Shown piece by piece: positions 57,759-64,000 of a stretch of DNA of 64,000 bases. This DNA comes from Poa pratensis (lineage: Eukaryota > Streptophyta > Magnoliopsida > Poales > Poaceae). The stretch is from NCBI GenBank assembly GCA_947311845.1, contig CAMZMU010000123.1, forward strand, positions 14,050,484 to 14,114,483, read 5' to 3'. Position numbers and translations under genes: made by a program. The notes under the pieces were generated by a model, which worked only from the letters and a program-made list of their open reading frames with translations, did no database searches and was not told the DNA's origin. Position 1 is the first letter of the stretch. Each line of letters starts with the position of its first letter.

Positions 57759-60700
57759 TGGCTATATAACCTATATGTGCAATCAGATCAGAATTGGCTA
57801 TTGTTAGGGGATTTTAATTTTATTCGATCTCCTCAGAACCGCAACAGACCTGGTGGCAATGCAAATGACATGTTTCTGTTTAATGAGATAATTGCTCACT
57901 TATGTCTGATTGAACTGCCTCTAAAAGGACGTTCCTACACCTGGTCCAATATGCAGCAATCCCCCTCCTGGAGCAACTCGACTGGTTTTTCACTTCTAAT
58001 AATTGGACACTAGATTTCCCCAACACGGTTGTTCTCCCTCTTGCTAAACCGGCTTCAGATCATGTACCATGCGTAGTAACATTGACACGTTCATTCCCAA
58101 GGCCAGAATCTTCAGCTTTGAAAATTATTGGACCGAGCTGCCTGGGTTCTTGGACTGTGTGAAGAAGTCCTGGGAGAAGACTTCAAACAAAATTTCTGCA
58201 GCCGCTGTCTTAGCAGATAAGTTTAAAACCCTTCGATATGATATCAATAGATGGAAGACTGGGTTGTCTAAGCTAAAATATCTTATCCAATTGTGTAACA
58301 AAGCAATCTTGTTGCTAGATGGGCTAGAAGAAATTCAGCCACTATACACTACTGAATTTAACTTCAGAAATGTGGTTAAACTCCACCTCGAGGACCTGTT
58401 GCTAGCAGAATGTAATTATTGGAGGAAAAGATGTACAATCCGCTGGATAAAATGGGAGAAGATAATACAAAGTTTTTTCATGCCATGGCAACACAGAGGT
58501 ATAGGAAAAACAGTATTTCAGTCCTTAAGGATGAAGATGGCAGAGAGTTTCGGATCATCAGGAAATGGCAGGGATGCTATGGGCCTGTTACAAAAACAGA
58601 ATGGGTAGCAAGGACAGTATTGAGATGCAGTTTGATCTAAAGGAAATTCTTCAGAGGGTTGATGGCTTGGATGACTTATCAAAACCCTTCACTGAGTTAG
58701 AGATGGACAACATCATCAAACATATGCCTTCAGATAAGGCACCAGGGCCCGATGGGTTCAATGGCAAATTTTTGAAATCATGTTGGCATCTGCTCAAGAA
58801 GATTTTTACAATTTGGCCTATGACTTTTATGATGGGAAGACCAGCCTTGAAAATATTAATGCCTCCTTGATAACGTTGGTCCCCAAAAAATCTGCTCCTG
58901 AGGATGTCAACGATTTAGACCAATATCCTTGATAATGTGTGCTTGAATTCATCACCAAACTGTTGGCAAACAGGTTACAAGATCATATTCTTAGATGTGT
59001 GCACAGGAACCAATATGGGTTCTTGAAGACTCGGCTATACAGGACTGTTTAGGATGGGCTTATGAATATCTATATTTGTGTCAACTGTCCAAAAAACCCA
59101 TCATTATTGTCAAGTTAGATTTTGCAAAGGCTTTTGACACTATTGCACATGAGGCGATTATTCAGGTACTCTGGCATAAAGGGTTTGATGATAAATGGAT
59201 CGGCTGGATACAAGCCATCTTAGCATCTGGTTTCTCCTCTATTTGTTGAATGGGGTACCTGGAAAGCAATTCCATTGCAAGAGAGGGGTGAGGCAGGGAG
59301 ATCCCCTCTCTCCTTTGCTGTATGTTTCTGGTGGTGATCTTCTTCAGTCAGTCATTAATGATTACTTACAGAAAGGTATTTTGAAGATGCCAATAACCAC
59401 AAATGAAACTGATTTCCCGATAGTGCAGTACGCGGACGACACACTTCTCATCATGTCTGCAGAGATGGACCAGATTTTAGCCTTGAAAGATTTATTGCAG
59501 AAATTTTCACAGTCCACGGGCCTTAAGGTGAAATATCAGAAATCAGTAATTGTACCGATCAACACTTCAGCTGATTTGGCTGCTGAGCTTGCCCAGGCGT
59601 TGGGCTGTCAGATTGGTTCTATGCCGTTTCCATACCTTGGCCTGCCTCTAGGTACGACAAGGCCTTCTATCCAAGATCTCCTGCCTCTTGTGGATAGTTT
59701 GCAGAGGAGACTGAATTCAACGTCAGATTTTTTGTCACAAGGAGCTCGTCTTCAGCTAGTCACATCTGCCTTGTGTTCTATGCCGATATATTTTCTGCTT
59801 TCGTTAAAATTGCCCCTGGCCTAATAAAGCAAATGGACAGAATCCTACGGCAGTGCTTATGGAGAGATAAAGATGGTCCTAAGCAGTCTTTAGCGGCATG
59901 GGAAATGATCTGCAAGCCGAAGGAGAGTGGTGGTCTGGGCATTGTAAATTTCACCAAAAAGAATGATGCCTTGTTGATGAAACACCTAGATAAATTCTAC
60001 AACAATGCTGAGGTACCTTGGGTCCAATTGGTGTGGAATGCCTATTATTCAGATTTGGTGCCACACTCCCAAAACCTAATTGGCTCGTTCTGGTGGAGAG
60101 ATATCTTCAAGTTGGAAGGGAAATTCAGGAATGTGTCAATGGTGAAACCGGGTACGGGAACCACGTTTTGTTTTGGTCTGATCGTTGGGAGTTTTTGGGT
60201 TCATCTCAGCGTCTATGTCAAAGGTGGCCTAGGCTATTCTCATATGTTTTGGATAGTAGACTTTCAGCTGCAGAGGTCTACAATACTGCAGATTTAGCTT
60301 CACTCTTTTATTTACCACTTTCGGTGCAAGCTCAGGAGGAATTTGGGCTATTACGGGATGCTATGGGTAGTAACCCTCTAACCATGGACAAAGATGTCTG
60401 GTGCTACCAGTGGGGGGAGTCCTACAAGTCTGTGAAGTACTACAATCTCATCCACTCGCATATGTCGGTTCCTGCTGTTTATAAGTGGATATGGAAATCG
60501 GCTTGCATCATGAAGACCAAAATGTTCGCCTGGCTGCTGTTATCGGATAGACTAAACACGAGAGATATGCTGAAGCGGAGGCATTGGAATGTCACCGATG
60601 ATACTCACTGTGTTCTCTGTGTCTCCAGGACCTATGAGGAGAGATTTCATCTATTTTTTGCCTGCAATTTCAGCTGCAGAATCTGGAGCTACTTGCAGAT

Positions 60701-61136
60701 TGATTGGTCATTCAGTGGGGAGATGCACGAAGCTATTGTCGCAGGCAGGAAAGCTTTTGGCAAACCTTTTTTTATGGAGGTGATTATAACAGCTTCTTGG
60801 CACATTTGGAAGTTGCGAAATGGGAAAATATTCCAGAATGAGAGACCTACCTTTGCAAGATGGAAAAGCAACTTCATCCATGATATGACGCTCTTGGGAT
60901 ACAGAATTAAGAGACAACACCGTGAGGGTCTGATGGCTTGGATCTCTGGACTATACTAATGTTTTGACATAGTTTTTAACCTTTATTCTTGCCAAGTTTG
61001 TTTGGCCTGGTTTGTATATATTCCCTCTCCTTCTCTCCCACTCCCCTTGTAAATATTTGTACATTTCGCTGAGACTTGAGATGAGAAAATAGAAAATGCT
61101 GTGGGGCGTTTGCCCTACAGTCGTGCTTCAAAAAAA
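57759..61136 (+). mobile_element. LINE (plant L1-type), 5' truncated, with target duplication
   Basis: ACTATTATTTGCTGTT at 57743-57758 and ACTATTATTTGTTGTT at 61137-61152 are a 16-base target duplication with one mismatch. The 3' end shows TCGTGCTTC followed by an A tail. The body begins inside the endonuclease domain, so the 5' half was never copied, as is usual for LINEs. It split the GGTTCAC tandem array. Confidence 0.9.
57780..60959 (+). pseudogene. LINE ORF2 remnant: endonuclease end, reverse transcriptase, zf-RVT
   Basis: In order: the endonuclease tail (WLLLGDFNFIRSP and GRSYTWSNM); RT blocks SDKAPGPDGFNGKFLKSCW, DFAKAFDTIAHEAI, KRGVRQGDPLSPLLYV and the catalytic YADD (VQYADDTLLIMSA); then LGLPLGTTRPS; and the C-terminal zinc-binding zf-RVT region (KSACIMKTKMFAWLLLSDRL, CVLCVSRTYEERFHLFFACN), ending WISGLY. 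Reading frame changes occur near 57972, 58060, 58600, 58870, 59240, 59820 and 60130, and a TGA sits near 58930. The protein cannot be made as written. Confidence 0.88.
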
Positions 61137-61195
61137 ACTATTATTTGTTGTTCATCTATATTTTTCGTTCACATTTATTTATGGTTGATGCATGT

Positions 61196-62903
61196 AAAAT
61201 GCATACATGAACTTTGCACTTTAATTGCTTATATTCCAATCATATTTGCATCATATAAGGGTTATATCAATGTTTTATAATGATTTTGGGAATATTCATT
61301 TATTTCCTATTTTTATGGAATTAACCCTGCACAGGCAGAAAACCCCGTTTTCTTATTTTAATGTTTCAGGGACCCAAACGTCAACGAAATCACCTGGAAA
61401 TTTACGGGCGTCAATATTTGGAAGGAAGAAGACCTGTGGGCGAAGGAAGCGAACAAACGGAGGCCCGAGGCCAAACGGGGTGGCCCACGCGGCCAGGTAC
61501 TGTGGCCGCGTGGGGCCCACCCGTTTGGCCTCGTGGCTCCGTTGCCGTCGATCTTCGCTCCACCGACATGTCTTGACCTAAAAACGCCTATAAAAAAGGT
61601 CCCCCGACGTTCTCTGGAAGGAGCGCCGCACAAACACAGAAACACCGAAACGGAGATCAGGAGCTGCAGATTGGAGGGGGAAAACTCCGGCGGGGCGCTG
61701 CCGGCGTGGTCTCCATCTTCTCCATCGACTTCTCCACCGTCTCCATGATGAAGAGGGAGTAGTCCACCTCTGGACTATGGGTTTGTGGAAGTAACTTATG
61801 TATCTCTCCTCTCTTGAGCTTCACTAATTAGCACCGTATGAGCTGCTGAACATGATTACGGTCACCGTTGTAATACCTTTGTGGTGGATCTTTATGAGTT
61901 AATATATGTTTGAGATTGCAATGTTTGTTTCAGTTATGAGTATAGATGCATATTATGTACCCCGTTCTTGTCTACTTGTTTTGATCAAGCATGTTTATGA
62001 GAGCGTGTGTGGGGGAACGTGTGCATTAGTTGGAGTAACGGGGGTGGCTAGTGCAGTGAACGTGAGAGAAAGTTCTGCGATCCACTTTGGTATCTTTACC
62101 TTACTTTGTTACCTCACTAGGGATAAACTAAAATACCATGCTACCGGGGATGTGGGCGTGACCATTGCCACTACTCCATGACTAGATCTAGCATGTTCTT
62201 ATTTTCACTTCATGTCATGATACTTAATGCTATACTCTGAGTTATCTTAATTACTGAGGTGTTATGATTTAGTTCGCATCTTGGTGGAGTATAAGAGAGG
62301 TTAATAACCAAAAGATCTCTATGTTAGGACGTGATGCCCATATATCTAAGTAACTTGTTATCAAACCCTGTGTTGCAATCTCATATGTTAACTTGTGTGT
62401 TCCATTGTCTACCACTTTATAAAGAGAGAGTGCATTTGTGAAACCATGAACCCCAGTCCATTTTTAATCATAAGAAACACCTTTCCAACACCATATACCA
62501 CTTTTCTATTTTCAGCCATCATTAAATCCGAAAATACAAAAATACTTTTCATCTTGCATACATCATTCAAAAACCCAAAAATATCATTTATCATTGCATC
62601 CACCATCATTGCATATTTATTTCTTGTTTGCATTGCATAACTATCCTGATATCATTCTTACACCTTGTGCTTGACAACCACAGGTGAGGTTGAGGACCAA
62701 AACATCTAACCTTGTTTTGTAGGTAACCAAAAGAAGGATAAGAAGATAAATCTACCACTTCAGATTCCCCGAGAGTTCGATATTAAACCCTCGAGTCACC
62801 CCTCGTGGGGAAAACTGTCTTCCACTTACTATACACTCTGCACTTGGAGTCTCAACCTAATCCCGTTTATTTTGCAGGTATCAAGCCTTGCTCTTCGGGA
62901 TCA
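61196..62903 (+). repeat. 5' LTR of the Athila-lineage element
   Basis: About 1.7 kb, TGATGCAT... to ...CTCTTCGGGATCA. The exact 3' end is uncertain by a few bases (another TCA follows three bases later). A GC-rich U3 block, TATAAAAAA at 61589 and an AT-rich 3' part are visible. No long open frame. Confidence 0.75.
61589..61597 (+). promoter_or_regulatory. LTR TATA box
   Basis: CCTATAAAAAAGGTCC follows the GC-rich block of the LTR, the expected place for the U3 promoter. The transcript would start about 30 bases downstream. Confidence 0.6.
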
Positions 62904-62916
62904 TCAAGACGTTTTC

Positions 62917-62935
62917 TGGCGCCGTTGCCGGGGAA
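62917..62935 (+). promoter_or_regulatory. primer binding site (tRNA-Asp type)
   Basis: TGGCGCCGTTGCCGGGGAA, a classic primer site of Athila elements, about 13 bases after the LTR end. Confidence 0.9.
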
Positions 62936-63170
62936 TCGTAGCTGAGAGATTTATCCAAGGGTGTGCATCATCGCATTCATCTCACAACAAAGTCAACGTC
63001 ACCAACTTGTGCTAACACCTAAGCTTGGGGAGGTTGCACCTACGTGAGCACCATCTTATCCATCTTTACTTACAAAGCAATTTATTTGTTTTGTTAGTGT
63101 CATTGCATATCATATCATATTTATTTCAGTTTTGCATAAAAAATTAAAAATACCAAAAAAACTTGCTAAA

Positions 63171-64000
63171 ATGGGAGAAAGAACTAAGTTGTGTGACTAC
63201 ACAAACACTCCTAATGATCAATTTATCACGAGAGCTATTGCCACACCTAAGATAAATGCTGAGAGTTATGAAGTAAGTCCTAGTTTGTTGAACTTGATAA
63301 CTAGGGAACAATTTGGTGGTAGTGCTATGGAGGATGCCTCTATGCATCTTCATGACTTTGTTGAAATATGTGACATGCAAAAGTTTAAAAATGTGGAAAG
63401 TGATATCCTAAAACTGAAGTTATTTCCTTTTTCACTTAGAGGAAAAGCTAAAGAGTGGTTGCATTCCTTGCCATCTGGTAGTATTAATTCTTGGGATGAT
63501 CTAAAAGAAGCTTTCATTAAGAAATATTATCCCCCTGTTAAAATTTTGCAAAATAGAAACAACATCCTTTCTTTTAGGCAAAATGAAAATGAACATGTTG
63601 CTATGGCTTGGGATAGGATAAAACTTATGCTTAGAACTTGTCCCTCACATGGAGTTAATGAATGGACCATATTACACTCTTTCTACAATGGTTTAAACTA
63701 CATGTCTAGAAACATACTTGATTCTGCTGCTGGAGGTGCTTTTATGAGTAAGACTATAGTAGAAGCTAAAAATATATTGGAAAGCATTTTACAAAACTAT
63801 AGTCAATGGCATACTGATAGGGCACCTAATCCTTCTAAGAAAGTGAACTCTATTGAAGAAACTAATGATTTGTCATCTAAAATGGATACTATTCTTGCTT
63901 TGCTTAATAAACCTAGTGTTGAAAATGTTCCTTTGCAAGAACTAGTTGGAAACAATTCTGAAAATATTGATGTCAACTTCATTAGGAACTATGGTAATAA
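63171..64000 (+). CDS. gag polyprotein of the Athila-lineage element, N-terminal part
   Basis: Open for all 276 codons to the window edge. The start ATG follows an A-rich leader (CTTGCTAAAATGGGAG). The protein begins MGERTKLCDYTNTPNDQF. The retrotransposon gag domain is clear from about residue 65: HLHDFVEICDMQKFKNVESD, LKLFPFSLRGKAKEWLHSLP, SWDDLKEAFIKKYYPP and SFRQNENEHVAMAWDRIKLM. Gag forms the virus-like particle that packages the element RNA. No indel or stop is seen, unlike the older elements in the window, which suggests a recent insertion. Confidence 0.88.
   Translation, partial: MGERTKLCDYTNTPNDQFITRAIATPKINAESYEVSPSLLNLITREQFGGSAMEDASMHLHDFVEICDMQKFKNVESDILKLKLFPFSLRGKAKEWLHSLPSGSINSWDDLKEAFIKKYYPPVKILQNRNNILSFRQNENEHVAMAWDRIKLMLRTCPSHGVNEWTILHSFYNGLNYMSRNILDSAAGGAFMSKTIVEAKNILESILQNYSQWHTDRAPNPSKKVNSIEETNDLSSKMDTILALLNKPSVENVPLQELVGNNSENIDVNFIRNYGN

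Larger units (their letters stand above)
61196..64000 (+). mobile_element. Athila-lineage Ty3/gypsy retrotransposon, 5' LTR to gag (right end outside window)
   Basis: An LTR starting TGATGCATGTAAAATGCATA is followed by a primer site TGGCGCCGTTGCCGGGGA (complementary to tRNA-Asp, the Athila signature), a leader and an intact gag frame. It stands immediately after the GGTTCAC array (ATGGT precedes the LTR). The LTR start and long leader resemble Sabrina/WHAM-type wheat elements, but the family name is not certain. This is the best preserved retroelement in the window. Confidence 0.88.

Overview
The window is nuclear DNA of a grass, almost certainly a Triticeae species (wheat, Aegilops or barley group). 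The evidence is multi-exon plant genes with long introns lying in nested Triticeae-type transposons: a CACTA element, Tat- and Athila-type gypsy elements, a copia LTR, a LINE, MULE, Harbinger and Stowaway elements, and Cassandra and SMART miniature LTR elements. The species cannot be fixed from the sequence alone.

Layout. 1-5472: a CACTA element on the minus strand (partial second gene plus a TNP2-type transposase), inserted into the integrase region of a decayed Tat-type Ty3/gypsy pol (5473-8415). 8416-10150: a copia LTR, duplicated flanks and an aspartic protease gene fragment. 11791-16519: a Sec14-domain phosphoinositide transfer protein gene of the SFH type. 17844-18974: a poly(A) retroposon with a nested solo Cassandra LTR carrying 5S rRNA sequence. 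19402-21150: a LORELEI-like GPI-anchored protein gene. 22721-27128 and 31315-36866: two tandem paralogous WD40 genes, each with its own miniature LTR retrotransposon in a different intron. 37844-38906: a ubiquitin-conjugating E2 with Tyr at the catalytic Cys position. 41925-45215: an AT-rich tandem duplication with a Harbinger-type element carrying an AP2-like gene in one copy. 45814-47323: a Pack-MULE-like element. 51761-56060: a nepenthesin-type aspartic protease with a 2.9 kb intron full of MITEs. 57759-61136: a LINE. 61196 to the end: the 5' LTR, primer binding site and gag of an Athila-lineage element.

The host genes are unrelated neighbours (lipid transfer, receptor-kinase chaperone, WD40, ubiquitin, protease), not a pathway cluster. 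Almost every longer coding gene carries single-base indels, nearly all contractions of short homopolymers. Exon-length arithmetic confirms them. They look more like uncorrected sequencing error than independent gene death, although decay cannot be excluded. No clearly new biological system was found. The most informative structures are the TE insertions whose empty sites are preserved in paralogous copies, the three miniature LTR elements and the Cys-to-Tyr E2.
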